A DNA stretch of 64,000 bases, from the NCBI GenBank assembly GCA_038534135.1, contig JBCAXJ010000021.1, positions 1 to 64,000 on the forward strand, in the 5' to 3' direction. This document shows, in pieces, positions 1 through 9,436 of the stretch. The position numbers and the translations under genes were made by a program. Each line of letters begins with the position of its first letter. The stretch's first letter is position 1. The DNA comes from Thermohalobaculum sp038534135. Lineage in GTDB: Bacteria > Pseudomonadota > Alphaproteobacteria > Rhodobacterales > Rhodobacteraceae. The notes under the pieces were generated by a model. That model saw only the letters and a list, made by a program, of their open reading frames with translations, had not been told where the DNA came from and made no database searches.

Positions 1-47
1 GTCCCGGGTCTGCGGAGCAGCATGCCATGCTGCACCGCGCACGGGAC
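1..47. repeat. 47-bp imperfect palindrome (GTCCCG...CGGGAC)
   Basis: The outer arms GTCCCG (1-6) and CGGGAC (42-47) enclose a second dyad: GCGG pairs with CCGC, and GCAGCATG (17-24) pairs with CATGCTGC (26-33). This resembles a dispersed intergenic palindrome or a folded transcript end. It may extend left of the window. Confidence 0.5.
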
Positions 48-68
48 CGCCCGCAAACCGCATCAGCG

Positions 69-89
69 GTCCCGGCTCAAGGCCGGGAC
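69..89. repeat. perfect hairpin GTCCCGGC-TCAAG-GCCGGGAC
   Basis: Eight-base arms at 69-76 and 82-89 are perfectly complementary around a 5-base loop. It starts with the same GTCCCG as the palindrome at 1-47, so the two look like members of one intergenic repeat family. No T-run follows, so terminator function is uncertain. Apart from these two hairpins I see nothing in 1-207. Confidence 0.55.
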
Positions 90-207
90 ACATCGCGCCA
101 AAAGCCCGCTGATATCCGGTTAACGGAGAGTAACGTGAAAAAAGTCACGCGCGGAATCACGGCAAAACGCCCGCGAAGACCGAACATCTTCATGTCCCAA
201 ATACTCC

Positions 208-1368
208 TCACCACGCCTTGCCGCGGGCCGAGACGGGCCAGACGCATTCGACCACGTCGCCGCGCAGGCCGACATACCAATCGTGGATGTTGCAGGTCGG
301 GTCGCAATGGCCGGGGATCAGGCGCAACCGGTCATTCAGCTTCAACACGTTGCCGGGGTCGCGGATCACCCCGTGCTCGTCCGAACAGCCGGTGTATTCG
401 ACGTCCTCGCGCCCGTGGATCACCGGCAGCCCGCTATCGACTGACTGCACCTTCAGCCCGGCATCGCAGACCGCGCGGCCTTCGCCCGCCACGCTCATGA
501 TCGAGGCCAGGATGAACAGCGCGTTCTCCCACTGCCCCCGGTCCAGCCGGGCACCGTCCGCGTCGGTCAGCCGCCCGTAATCGGCATCCATGAACGCATA
601 GGACCCGCACTGCAACTCGGTGTAGAGGCCGGATCTCCCCTCGAACTCAAACGTCCCCGTTCCGGCGCCGGTGACGCTCTTGCAGGGCAGGCCAGCCGCC
701 GCTAGGGCGTCGACCGTCTCGCGGGTCTGGGCAATCACGGCTTCGATTGCGACCTGGCGCTCGGCAAAGGTCGCGAAGTGCTGGGCCGAGCCGTGATAGG
801 ATTGCAACCCGGCGAACTCCAGCCCAGGTACAGCGTCGATTTGTCGAGCAATTTCAATGACGTCCGGAATGCCCACCACTCCGCAGCGGCGCTGCCCGCA
901 ATCGATTTCGACCAGACAGTCCAGCACCGTTCCATGGCGCACCGCCGCCTCGGACAGCGCTGCGACATTGGCCGGATCATCGACACAGACCGAGATCGTG
1001 GCACCGCGCAGGGGCAGCCGCGCCAGCCGGTCGATCTTCGGCGGATCGGTCACCTGGTTGGTCACCATGACGTCGGCGATGCCGCCGCGCACGAAGGCCT
1101 CGGCCTCGGACACCTTCTGGCAGCACACCCCGCACGCGCCGCCAAGCCGCTGCTGCAACAGCGCGATATCGGCGGATTTGTGCATCTTGCCGTGCACCCG
1201 GTGGCGCACACCCATATCGGCGGCCAGCGTGCCCATCTTGGCGATGTTGCGCTCCAGCGCGTCCAGATCCACGATCAGGCAGGGTGTCGCGACGTCCGAG
1301 ACAGGCATCCCGACCGCTGCCGGCACGTCATATCCGACCTCGAGTTCCCTGATTTCCGCGTGGCCCAT
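208..1368 (-). CDS. PLP-dependent D-threonine / 3-hydroxyaspartate aldolase-family enzyme
   Basis: The 386-residue protein has the fold-type III (alanine-racemase-like) barrel of D-threonine aldolases. The motif HGKMHK at residues 59-64 holds the likely PLP lysine (K61). The C-terminal H354-C-D356 matches the divalent-metal site of D-threonine aldolase. The family cleaves beta-hydroxy amino acids to glycine or glyoxylate products in the cytoplasm; BhcC of the beta-hydroxyaspartate cycle belongs here. No other bhc gene is visible, so the substrate is open. The start at 1368 was chosen because AAAGGGTGA lies just upstream, whereas the longer frame adds 43 low-complexity residues. Confidence 0.85.
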   Translation of the reverse strand: MGHAEIRELEVGYDVPAAVGMPVSDVATPCLIVDLDALERNIAKMGTLAADMGVRHRVHGKMHKSADIALLQQRLGGACGVCCQKVSEAEAFVRGGIADVMVTNQVTDPPKIDRLARLPLRGATISVCVDDPANVAALSEAAVRHGTVLDCLVEIDCGQRRCGVVGIPDVIEIARQIDAVPGLEFAGLQSYHGSAQHFATFAERQVAIEAVIAQTRETVDALAAAGLPCKSVTGAGTGTFEFEGRSGLYTELQCGSYAFMDADYGRLTDADGARLDRGQWENALFILASIMSVAGEGRAVCDAGLKVQSVDSGLPVIHGREDVEYTGCSDEHGVIRDPGNVLKLNDRLRLIPGHCDPTCNIHDWYVGLRGDVVECVWPVSARGKAW

Positions 1369-1753
1369 AGTTGTCACCCTTTCCGGCTGTCCTTTACCGC
1401 TCATGCACCGGCTCGTCCGCGAAGTCGACCGGGTCTGGCCATGACATGACCGAAATCCCTGCACGGCCTCTCCTGCGGATCGCTGCATCCGCGCCATGTT
1501 TCCGCCGCGATCGAACCGCAGGCTTTTTGTCCCGAGATCAGGAAAATACGTAGAATTGAGTACAGATTATAGTAAACTAACGAAGTGTTATCCGTCCTGG
1601 AGAAAGATTAGCGTGACACGAATGCTAGGGGTGATCGACGATTCCATGCGCGCGGGGGCATTGCGCGGGATCGTCTGTGGTGAGGGTCGGGTCGTCTTGG
1701 ACGGATACGAATATCCATAAGAGATCTCCGGCGAGAACGGGAGGCGTGGTGCA
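1369..1753. other. intergenic region between divergent genes
   Basis: These 385 bases hold no convincing gene. The stretch around 1545-1620 is clearly AT-richer than its surroundings and probably carries the promoter(s) of the downstream protease gene and perhaps of the divergent aldolase gene. No palindromic operator is obvious. Confidence 0.4.
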
Positions 1754-4700
1754 ATGTGCGGTTTCTGCATGGCAGCAGAACTTGCGGATCCCTGCAAGGG
1801 AGAGAACGGGACGTTGGGCGCGGAAATCGGCGCGACTGCGGCTGAGCCGGGCGTGTCGGCGTTCGTTATCCCGGACAACACATCGACATCCGCGACCATC
1901 ACGATCGGTGGCACGCAGGACGAGACGCTGGAGTTTGTCGGCGACAAGGACTGGTTCCGCATCGACCTGACGGCGGGGGATGCAATCCAGATCGACCTGT
2001 TCGGGCTGGACCACAGCGCTGGGAACGGGTTCGGCGAACTGCTCGATCCCTATGTGCGCATCCGCGACAGCTCGGGCAACTTCCTGGCTGAAAACGATGA
2101 CATCGTGCTGGGAATTCAGCGCGACTCAAGGCTCGTCTTCCAGGCCACCACCACCGACAGCTACTTCATCGAAGTTGACAGCTATCTGAGCAACTTCACC
2201 GGCGATTATCGACTGCAGGTCTCGGCGACCACGCCGCCGCCGCCCGCCTCGCCCGTCGACTCTGTCGAAACAGCGTTCACGCTCAACACCAACGATCCCG
2301 TCCTCGTCTACTTTGCCCAGGCCGGAGACACCTACAACTACGATGGGACGACCTACACCGCGACAGGCATCAACGCGTACGAACAAGACCAGCTTTGGTC
2401 GATCTTCGAAGGCGTCGAGGAATTCGCGGATATCGACTTTGAGATCACCACCAACCGAAATGCGGCGGATCTGGAATGGGCGACGGATACGCTGCCCAGC
2501 GTCAGTGGCGGCACGTTACTTGGCTTCTTCTTTTTCCCGTCATCGAACGGCAACGGCGGGTACGGGATCCTGAACAACAACAGTTCCGGCTTCCCAAGCT
2601 GGAACTCCTCACCCGGTGGAACGCTGGATACGGGCGGGTTCATGTATGGCGTCGCCGTGCACGAACTGGGGCATGGCCTGGGCCTCGCCCACCCGCACGA
2701 TGGCGGGGGTGGCAGTGACGTGATGCAGGGCGTCTCGTCATCGTCGAGCCGCGGGAACTTCGGGCTGAACCAGGCGCCGTTCACGGCGATGAGCTATAAC
2801 GAAGGCTGGAACGACAACCCGGCAGGTTTCGCAAACAGTGTCGCGGCGACCGGACACGGCGCGACGTTCGGTGCGCTCGATGTTGCAGCCTTGCAAAACA
2901 TGTACGGCGTCAACACGACCCACGCCTCGGGCGACGATGTCTACACTCTGTTCGATACCCAATCGACCGGCAGCGGCGCGGGCTATTACACGACCTGGGA
3001 CACCGGCGGCACCGACGAGTTCCGTTATTCCGGTGTCCGGGCCGCCACAATAGACCTGCGCGAGGCGACGCTGCTCTACGAAAACGGCGGCGGGGGCTTT
3101 ATGTCCTATGTCGACGGGATCATTGCGGGCCGGACCATCGCGAATGGCGTGGTGATCGAAAACGCGACCAGCGGCAGTGGCGCGGATACGCTGATCGGAA
3201 ACGATGCCGCGAATGTCCTGACCGGCAACGCGGGCAACGACACGCTGACCGGGGGTGCCGGAGCCGACACATTCGCGTTCAGCTTCGGAGACGGGTTCGA
3301 TACGATCGCCGACTTCGAGATTGGCACTGATCTGATCGGGTTCGAGGGTTTGGGGCTCGCATTTGCGGATCTGGTCATCACCGATGTCAGCGGAAATGCG
3401 CGGGTTACGTACGATTTCACGACTTCTGGCCAGATTACGCTGACTGGGATCACGGCGGCGAGCCTGAGTGCCACCGACTTCCTGCTCGACCCGATCAGTC
3501 TGATCACGGGCACCGAGGGTGCTGACGATCTGACAGGCACATCGGACGATGACGAGATCCAGGGCCTTGGCGGCAATGACACAATCAGTGCGTTGGCGGG
3601 CAACGACTCAATCGATGCAGGCGCTGGAGACGACTATATCGTTCTAGGCGCTGGAGACGACAGCGCGGATGGAGGCATCGGCACCGATACGCTGCTGATC
3701 GGCGATGCCAGCGATGTCACGACGAGCTATACAGTCGATCTAAGCGCCGGAACTGCGACGTCATCGGATGGCCAGATCGACATCTTCACGAACGTCGAAA
3801 TCGTCTCGGCGGGAGGTGCTGGCGATACGTTTCTCGGAACATCCGGCGCGGATACGGTGGCCACCGTCGGTGGCGACGACGTTCTTCGCCTCGGTTCCGG
3901 GGACGATGTGGCTGAAGCCGTTGTCGGAAGCAACGAAATCCTGGGCGAAGCTGGCAACGACGCGCTCTCGGGCGGCGCAGGCAACGATATGTTGGACGGT
4001 GGCGCCGGCAATGACAGGCTGGACGGCGGGACAGATGCCGACATTCTTATCGGTGGGACTGGTGACGACACGCTGACCGGTGGCGCCGACGCTGATGAGT
4101 TTGCGTTCTCGTCTGGCGACGGCATTGACATCATCACGGATTTCGAGCTTGGGGTCGACGTCATCGACTTGCAGGGTCTGGGTACCGGGTTCGTCGATCT
4201 GAACATTGTCGACGCGGGCGGCGGCGCGCAGATCACCTATGATTTCGTGACCACGGGCCAGGTCACGCTCCAGGGCATCTCGGCGGTCGGCCTGAAGGAA
4301 AGCGATTTCCTCCTGGATGTCTCGGCGTCTCCCGCAATCGTTGGGACGTTTGGTAACGACAATCTGGTGGGCACATCCGGCAGCGATGAGCTTCTGGCGC
4401 TGGGCGGCGGCGATACCTTGGACGGCGGCACGGGGGATGACACCTTCACCGGCGGCACGGGTGCCGACACCTACCGGTTCGAGAACGGCGATGGCATCGA
4501 TACCATCGTCGATTTCGAGGTTGGGACCGATCAGATCGATCTGCGTGGCCTCGGCCTGTCCTATAATCAACTCCTGATCATTGATGTCATCGAAGGCGCG
4601 CTGGTCCAGTACGACTTCAGCACGAACGCTCAGATCATCTTCTCGGGGCTGACCGCGGCGCAACTGACCTCGGACGTTTTCCTGCTGGACAACGCGTCGC

Positions 4701-6067
4701 CTGCGCCGCCCGCGATACAGATCGACGGGACCTCGAACGGCGATGTGCTGAACGGAACATCCGCAGCGGAAGAAATCTCCGGGTTCGATGGCGCGGACGT
4801 CCTGATCGGGCGTGGCGGCGGGGACCGGCTCATCAGCGGTCTGGGCGACGACCGGCACTACATCTACAGTCCGGGCGACGAGGTGATCGAATTCTCGAGC
4901 CAAGGATACGACCGGACCTACAGCTCGATCTCCTTCGCGCTCGGAGCGCATGTCGAAGCGGGAACGGCACTCGGGACCGATGACATCGACATTGCGGGCA
5001 ATGACATCAACAATTGGATCGGCGGAAACAGCGGCCAGAACGTGCTTCGCGGTGGCGGCGGGCGCGACCGGCTGATCGGCCTGGACGGCGATGACACCCT
5101 GCATGGCGGTGCCGGCAACGACGTGCTCGAAGGCGGGGCCGGGGCCGATGTCTTCCGGTTTGCCTCTGGCACGGGCACGGACAACATTCTCGACTTCGAA
5201 GTCGGTGTGGATACCATCGATGTCTCGGCGCTCGGCATTGCCTATGCCGACATGACGATCATCGACCATGTGCACGGTTCCCTGATCATCTGGGACGACC
5301 CGGGCGATGTCGGCAGCCGCGGATACCTGGTGGTCGTCGGGGTGGACACGTCCGAACTCGACCTTGGCGCATTCACCACGGCCTTTGGGAACACGCAGCC
5401 CGCAATCCTGGGCACGGACGGCGCTGAAATCCTGACCGGCAGCCAGATCGGCGACGAGATCATCGCCCTGGGCGGCAATGACCAGTTGCTGGGTGAGGGC
5501 GGTGCCGACACGTTGATCGGCGGCGCCGGGAATGACCGTTACTTTGTCGATAACGTGGCAGACATCGTCGTCGAACTCGCGGGCGAAGGCGACGACCTTG
5601 TCTATGCCGAGGTCGACTTCACCCTGTCGGACAATGTCGAGGATGCGCGGGCCACCGGACCATCGGACGTCAATCTCACCGGCAATGCCGAGGCCAACTG
5701 GTTGACGGGAAATGCCAGCAGCAATGTGCTGAGCGGGGGCGCCGGGAAAGACCGCCTGCAAGGATGGGAAGGAAGCGACACGCTGATCGGGGACACCGGA
5801 AACGATGTTCTTGAGGGCGGCACGGGAAGCGATGTCTTTGTCTTCAACCTGGGCGACGGGGTCGACGTGATCCTCGATTTCGAGGATGGTCTGGACAGGA
5901 TCGACATATCTTCGCAGGGCCTGTCCTTCGCGGATCTGCGGATCGTGACCTCGGGTGCGAATGTGATCGTTTTCTACGACCGGTCGGACCCGGCCGATTA
6001 TGGGCTTGTCACCGTCAACAACCTGGGCGTCAGCGACCTGACCGCAGCCGACTTCATCCTGATCTGA
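1754..6067 (+). CDS. M10 serralysin-type metalloprotease with PPC domain and multiple RTX blocks
   Basis: This 1437-residue protein starts with MCGFC and has no Sec signal, as expected for a type I-secreted protein. Residues about 45-155 look like a bacterial pre-peptidase C-terminal (PPC) domain. The zinc site HELGHGLGLAH is at 303-313, followed by the Met-turn FTAMSY. The rest alternates calcium-binding nonapeptides (GGxGxDxLx) with beta-rich linkers that start DxIxDFExGxDxID, ending in a hydrophobic ADFILI tail. Its probable role is an extracellular calcium-dependent protease. GGGAGG at 1739-1744 supports the start. No type I secretion genes are in the window. Confidence 0.92.
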   Translation: MCGFCMAAELADPCKGENGTLGAEIGATAAEPGVSAFVIPDNTSTSATITIGGTQDETLEFVGDKDWFRIDLTAGDAIQIDLFGLDHSAGNGFGELLDPYVRIRDSSGNFLAENDDIVLGIQRDSRLVFQATTTDSYFIEVDSYLSNFTGDYRLQVSATTPPPPASPVDSVETAFTLNTNDPVLVYFAQAGDTYNYDGTTYTATGINAYEQDQLWSIFEGVEEFADIDFEITTNRNAADLEWATDTLPSVSGGTLLGFFFFPSSNGNGGYGILNNNSSGFPSWNSSPGGTLDTGGFMYGVAVHELGHGLGLAHPHDGGGGSDVMQGVSSSSSRGNFGLNQAPFTAMSYNEGWNDNPAGFANSVAATGHGATFGALDVAALQNMYGVNTTHASGDDVYTLFDTQSTGSGAGYYTTWDTGGTDEFRYSGVRAATIDLREATLLYENGGGGFMSYVDGIIAGRTIANGVVIENATSGSGADTLIGNDAANVLTGNAGNDTLTGGAGADTFAFSFGDGFDTIADFEIGTDLIGFEGLGLAFADLVITDVSGNARVTYDFTTSGQITLTGITAASLSATDFLLDPISLITGTEGADDLTGTSDDDEIQGLGGNDTISALAGNDSIDAGAGDDYIVLGAGDDSADGGIGTDTLLIGDASDVTTSYTVDLSAGTATSSDGQIDIFTNVEIVSAGGAGDTFLGTSGADTVATVGGDDVLRLGSGDDVAEAVVGSNEILGEAGNDALSGGAGNDMLDGGAGNDRLDGGTDADILIGGTGDDTLTGGADADEFAFSSGDGIDIITDFELGVDVIDLQGLGTGFVDLNIVDAGGGAQITYDFVTTGQVTLQGISAVGLKESDFLLDVSASPAIVGTFGNDNLVGTSGSDELLALGGGDTLDGGTGDDTFTGGTGADTYRFENGDGIDTIVDFEVGTDQIDLRGLGLSYNQLLIIDVIEGALVQYDFSTNAQIIFSGLTAAQLTSDVFLLDNASPAPPAIQIDGTSNGDVLNGTSAAEEISGFDGADVLIGRGGGDRLISGLGDDRHYIYSPGDEVIEFSSQGYDRTYSSISFALGAHVEAGTALGTDDIDIAGNDINNWIGGNSGQNVLRGGGGRDRLIGLDGDDTLHGGAGNDVLEGGAGADVFRFASGTGTDNILDFEVGVDTIDVSALGIAYADMTIIDHVHGSLIIWDDPGDVGSRGYLVVVGVDTSELDLGAFTTAFGNTQPAILGTDGAEILTGSQIGDEIIALGGNDQLLGEGGADTLIGGAGNDRYFVDNVADIVVELAGEGDDLVYAEVDFTLSDNVEDARATGPSDVNLTGNAEANWLTGNASSNVLSGGAGKDRLQGWEGSDTLIGDTGNDVLEGGTGSDVFVFNLGDGVDVILDFEDGLDRIDISSQGLSFADLRIVTSGANVIVFYDRSDPADYGLVTVNNLGVSDLTAADFILI

Positions 6068-6106
6068 ACCGCACATGCGGGCTCGCACCGTGATCTGAAA
6101 CGCGAA

Positions 6107-6130
6107 TGGGCCGCCCATCGGGACGGCCCA
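6107..6130. terminator. bidirectional hairpin between convergent genes
   Basis: TGGGCCG (6107-6113) pairs with CGGCCCA (6124-6130), and an inner CCC/GGG pair surrounds a short ATC loop, giving about 10 bp with one bulge. It lies between the stop codons of the converging RTX protease and P460 genes. No clear T-run is present, so this is a position-based call. Confidence 0.55.
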
Positions 6131-6151
6131 GATCTGCGCAGATCGCATCGA

Positions 6152-6772
6152 TCAGTTCGCGGTGCGATATTCCTCGGGCGGGAAGAACGCCGCATCCTGA
6201 GCGTCCAGCGTGGCCGCATGGCACTCGTGGCAGAAGGCCATCTTCTCGGACTTGTTGCCGTTTGTGCGCTGGTACTTTCCGTTCGGGAACAGGCGCGTGT
6301 AGACCCAGCCATCCGGGGCCGCGTCCGCGGCGACCTTCTCCATCAGGAACAACGGGCCGCGCTTCACCTCGCCCTTCGAGATCCGGAAGCTCTCCTTCGC
6401 GAAGATCGTACCGACCGGGAATTTCGCGCCGTCCATGTCTTCCCACTTGGTATAGAGATCCGCGCCCAGATCGTTGACGTAGTGGTTGACGAACATCTTC
6501 CCGTGCGTGGCCGACACCAGCGGCGCTGTCGTGACCAGCTTCCAATCCTTGTAGCCAGGCACACCCGGCACGTCCGTCGCCTTGGAGTACCCCTCGAGCA
6601 GCTTGGCCTCGATGCAGGCGTACAGCGCGTTCGCCTGATCCTGGACGACGTCGTCCCGTTTGAGGTCGGTCTTGCAGGCCTCGGCATGGACGTCCGTCAC
6701 CGATGTCAAACCGATCGCCAGCGCCATGGCGCCCGCAAATCCGGCAAAACCGAACCGCAGAATAATGCTCAT
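6152..6772 (-). CDS. exported cytochrome P460-domain protein
   Basis: The 206-residue protein has a signal peptide (hydrophobic residues 8-27, likely cleavage after VHA at 30). A single c-haem motif CHECH sits at 181-185 near the C-terminus, as in cytochrome P460-like proteins. The family includes hydroxylamine-oxidising P460 and cytochrome c'-beta; whether this protein is catalytic or a NO/electron carrier cannot be told here. It is periplasmic and needs the cytochrome c maturation system, which is not in the window. The start at 6772 has a GAAGGGGAT Shine-Dalgarno. Confidence 0.82.
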   Translation of the reverse strand: MSIILRFGFAGFAGAMALAIGLTSVTDVHAEACKTDLKRDDVVQDQANALYACIEAKLLEGYSKATDVPGVPGYKDWKLVTTAPLVSATHGKMFVNHYVNDLGADLYTKWEDMDGAKFPVGTIFAKESFRISKGEVKRGPLFLMEKVAADAAPDGWVYTRLFPNGKYQRTNGNKSEKMAFCHECHAATLDAQDAAFFPPEEYRTAN

Positions 6773-6938
6773 TTTTGTATCCCCTTCATTGTCTGGATTT
6801 AGACCGGACCAGCTCCGGTTTGTGCAGAACTCTAGGGATGCACGGTCGGTCTGCACCAATCACCCTTTCACACGTCCATGTGAGAGGCCTGCAACACTTG
6901 GCTTGGCAGCGCTTGGCTGCACGCTTTGCCACACATTC

Positions 6939-6954
6939 GGCCACACACGTGGCC
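6939..6954. repeat. short inverted repeat GGCCAC-ACAC-GTGGCC
   Basis: A perfect 6-bp inverted repeat with a 4-base loop lies in the divergent intergenic region 6773-7018. The flanking DNA is rich in CCACACA-like repeats (6928-6960). It could be an operator for the glycosyltransferase operon or for the P460 gene. No regulator can be linked to it. Confidence 0.3.
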
Positions 6955-7018
6955 GCACACTTGGCATTGCCGGTCGTTGGCGAGGCGTGTAGGGCGGGGA
7001 AGCGGTCAGGAGGACCCG

Positions 7019-8680
7019 ATGACCACTCTGGCAACAGCGTCGATCTTTCATCACCCGGATGCGGTCGAATCCGACGACAAGCCGCTGGCCGGGCGCCGCA
7101 CGGCAGGTCAGTCCTTCCTGGCGGGATACGCAAGGCACGTCCAGGCCGACAAGCTGCATTGCGTCGCGCAGAACCAGGCGCACATCGATCATTTCTGCGA
7201 ACTGATCCAGGATTATGGCTGGGAGGGAGACGTTACCGGCGCGATGACACACCAACCTGCGGCGCTGGGCGATCCGGGTGTGGTCTTTCTGCCGGGGCCG
7301 GGTCTTGGTGCCCATGCCTGGCCGCGGCGCCGGGTTGGGCAAAGGATCTACTCGCTCTGCGGGATCACTCACACGGTGTCGACCCGCCGGATCATGGAGG
7401 GCTTGTTCGACTCTCTCACCGAGCCGGTCGAGGAATGGGACGCGATCATCTGCACCTCGGACGCCGTGCACAGCGTGGTGAAGGCCGAACTGGACGAGGC
7501 CGACATCTACCTTCGCCGCCGTTTCGGCGCGCGCCGCGTGCCGCGCCCGCAACTGCCGGTCATCCCGCTCGGGATCGATACAAGCCGTTTCGCCCGAAGC
7601 GACAGCCTGCGCGCAAAGTGGCGCCGCGAATACGACGTGCCCGAAGACGGGATCGTCGTGATGTCCATGGGGCGCCTGACGGTCTTTGAGAAAATGCATC
7701 CGGCGCCGCTGTTCATCGCGCTTGAGACCGCAGCGCGGACGACCGAGGTTCCGATCACCCTGCTTATGGTCGGCTGGTTCGGCGACGATGCGACCGAAAA
7801 GCTCCACCGCGAAGCAGCGGCACGCTTGGCGCCGTCGGTCCGGGTCGAGTTCCCGAACGGGCGCGACGCCGATCTGCGTTACGAGATCTGGTCGGCGGCC
7901 GACATCTTCACCCTGCCGGTCGACAACATCCAGGAAACCTATGGCCTGGCGCCGGTCGAGGCGATGGCGGCAGGTCTGCCGGTGGTGTGCTCGGATTGGG
8001 ACGGGTTCAAGGACACGATCGTCGATTCCGAGACCGGCATCCGCGTGCGTACGTTGTTCTCGCGCGGTGGTTTCGGGCGCACGATCGCAGAGAGGTTCGA
8101 GGATGGACGCGACAGCTACCTCCAGTATCTCGGCTTCGTCCAGCAGCGGACCGTCGTCGACATCCCCGAGATGACCGTCGCGTTCGTCAACCTGATCCAG
8201 AACCCCGATCTGCGTGCCCGGATGGGTGCCGCAGGCAAGGCGCGGGCGCGGCAACTCTACGATTGGGAAGCCATCATTCCGCAATACCAGGCACTGTGGG
8301 GGGAGCTGAACGCCCGCAGGTCGCGCGGCATTCCCTCGTCCCCGCGCGAGGGTGACGAGGCGGCGAACCCGTCGGGCATGGATCCGTTCCGACTTTACGC
8401 ACGCTATCCGACCGACGCGATCACAAATGTCAGCGTTCTTTCCGCGGATCGCGCGGTCTCGGTCGACGAAGTCCAGGATCTGGTCGTGCTCACCGGGGCT
8501 GCGTACCTGAAGCGCCTGGTGACCGCGCGCGAACACATCGCGATGATCAGCGAGATGATTCACCGCGACGGGCCAATCCGGCTGGATCAGGTTATCGAGG
8601 CGTCTGGTCTCTCGCCCGGCGGAGCGGAAGGTGCTGTCCTTTGGCTGGCCAAGTTTGGCCTGGTGCGGATCACCGTGTGA
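7019..8680 (+). CDS. glycosyltransferase, GT-B fold (GT4-like) with C-terminal winged-helix-like extension
   Basis: The 553-residue protein carries the GT4 core: an N-terminal acceptor half, PLGIDTSRF at the domain junction, GRLTVFEK for the donor half, and the EX7E motif ETYGLAPVE before AMAAG. The last 70 or so residues look like a small helix-turn-helix extension (DQVIEASGL...GAVLWLAKFG), which is unusual for the family. It probably transfers a sugar from a nucleotide sugar in the cytoplasm. AGGAGGA just before 7019 fixes the start. It is first in an apparent operon with the sulfotransferase and the cupin. Confidence 0.85.
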   Translation: MTTLATASIFHHPDAVESDDKPLAGRRTAGQSFLAGYARHVQADKLHCVAQNQAHIDHFCELIQDYGWEGDVTGAMTHQPAALGDPGVVFLPGPGLGAHAWPRRRVGQRIYSLCGITHTVSTRRIMEGLFDSLTEPVEEWDAIICTSDAVHSVVKAELDEADIYLRRRFGARRVPRPQLPVIPLGIDTSRFARSDSLRAKWRREYDVPEDGIVVMSMGRLTVFEKMHPAPLFIALETAARTTEVPITLLMVGWFGDDATEKLHREAAARLAPSVRVEFPNGRDADLRYEIWSAADIFTLPVDNIQETYGLAPVEAMAAGLPVVCSDWDGFKDTIVDSETGIRVRTLFSRGGFGRTIAERFEDGRDSYLQYLGFVQQRTVVDIPEMTVAFVNLIQNPDLRARMGAAGKARARQLYDWEAIIPQYQALWGELNARRSRGIPSSPREGDEAANPSGMDPFRLYARYPTDAITNVSVLSADRAVSVDEVQDLVVLTGAAYLKRLVTAREHIAMISEMIHRDGPIRLDQVIEASGLSPGGAEGAVLWLAKFGLVRITV

Positions 8681-8690
8681 GGGCGAGCGC

Positions 8691-9425
8691 ATGATCATCC
8701 TCAACGCAGGTGTTCCCCGCTCCGGCACCGTTCTGGTCAACGCCATCCTGCGCCAGCTCTTCGAGCGCAACGGCGTCCGGATCGGGCAGTCCAACCCGCA
8801 CGGCAAACAGTTGCCGATACTGATCCGGCGCCTCCAACAGGCCGGGCACGACCGGCACAAGACGATCCTGGTGCACACGCACACCTGGAACGCCGAGACC
8901 GCAGCGCTGGTGGCGGGCTCGCCCTACGTCACCGGTTTCATCAATTTCCGCGATCCGCGCGATGTCTGCGTCTCGCTGATGAAGCTGCACGACCACGACT
9001 TCGATGCCGCCGCCCAGATGGTCGAGACCAACTTCAGGATCTTCGAACAGGCCAGCCAAGCCGCGTGCATGATGGTGATCCCCTACGAACTGCTGATCGC
9101 CGACAGGCCAGGTCACATCTTCCAGATCGCCCGGCGGCTGGGCCTGTGGCCCGGCCTGGACGAGATTGCCGAGATTGACGCTGCAACTTCGGTCGATACG
9201 CACAGAGCCGTCATGGACAAGGTGAACTCTGGCGAGATGGATGGTCTGACCCGCCGCCAGAACACCAACCGCGTGATGACCGAGGATTCCCGGACACTGA
9301 TCAATGACCGGCATATCCAAAGCGGTGCCAAGGGCCGGTGGCGCGATGAACTGACCGAGGCCCAGCAAAACGCCGCGAACGAGCGCTTCCATGATATTCT
9401 GACGCGGTACGGATACGAACTCTAA
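8691..9425 (+). CDS. sulfotransferase-family protein
   Basis: The 244-residue protein starts with MIILNAGVPRSGTVLV, the 5'-phosphosulfate loop of PAPS-dependent sulfotransferases. RDPRDVCVSL (about residues 87-96) matches the 3'-phosphate loop. It is probably a cytoplasmic carbohydrate sulfotransferase acting on the product of the preceding glycosyltransferase. The gene starts 10 bases after that gene's stop and ends 11 bases before the cupin gene, so the three are likely co-transcribed. The start at 8691 follows GAGGGCGAG. Confidence 0.8.
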   Translation: MIILNAGVPRSGTVLVNAILRQLFERNGVRIGQSNPHGKQLPILIRRLQQAGHDRHKTILVHTHTWNAETAALVAGSPYVTGFINFRDPRDVCVSLMKLHDHDFDAAAQMVETNFRIFEQASQAACMMVIPYELLIADRPGHIFQIARRLGLWPGLDEIAEIDAATSVDTHRAVMDKVNSGEMDGLTRRQNTNRVMTEDSRTLINDRHIQSGAKGRWRDELTEAQQNAANERFHDILTRYGYEL

Positions 9426-9436
9426 GGACACGGCGG

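Noticed and set aside
208..1368. Assigning the aldolase firmly to the beta-hydroxyaspartate cycle (bhcC)
   Set aside because: bhcA, bhcB, bhcD and the regulator are not adjacent in the window, so only the family can be named.
1754..6067. Tandem repeats that could be mistaken for a CRISPR or satellite array
   Set aside because: They are in-frame RTX nonapeptides with variable DNA, not identical repeats with unique spacers. No CRISPR array or cas gene was seen in the window.
3761..6148. 795-codon open frame antisense to the M10-RTX gene
   Set aside because: It is a by-product of the repetitive GGxGxD codons; the product has no motifs and lacks a credible start, while the plus-strand protein is clearly real. 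The same holds for 60456-62378 opposite the second RTX gene.
6860..8884. 674-codon open frame antisense to the glycosyltransferase
   Set aside because: High GC suppresses stops on the opposite strand; composition is Arg/Asp/His-rich without domain motifs, and the plus-strand GT motifs are unambiguous.
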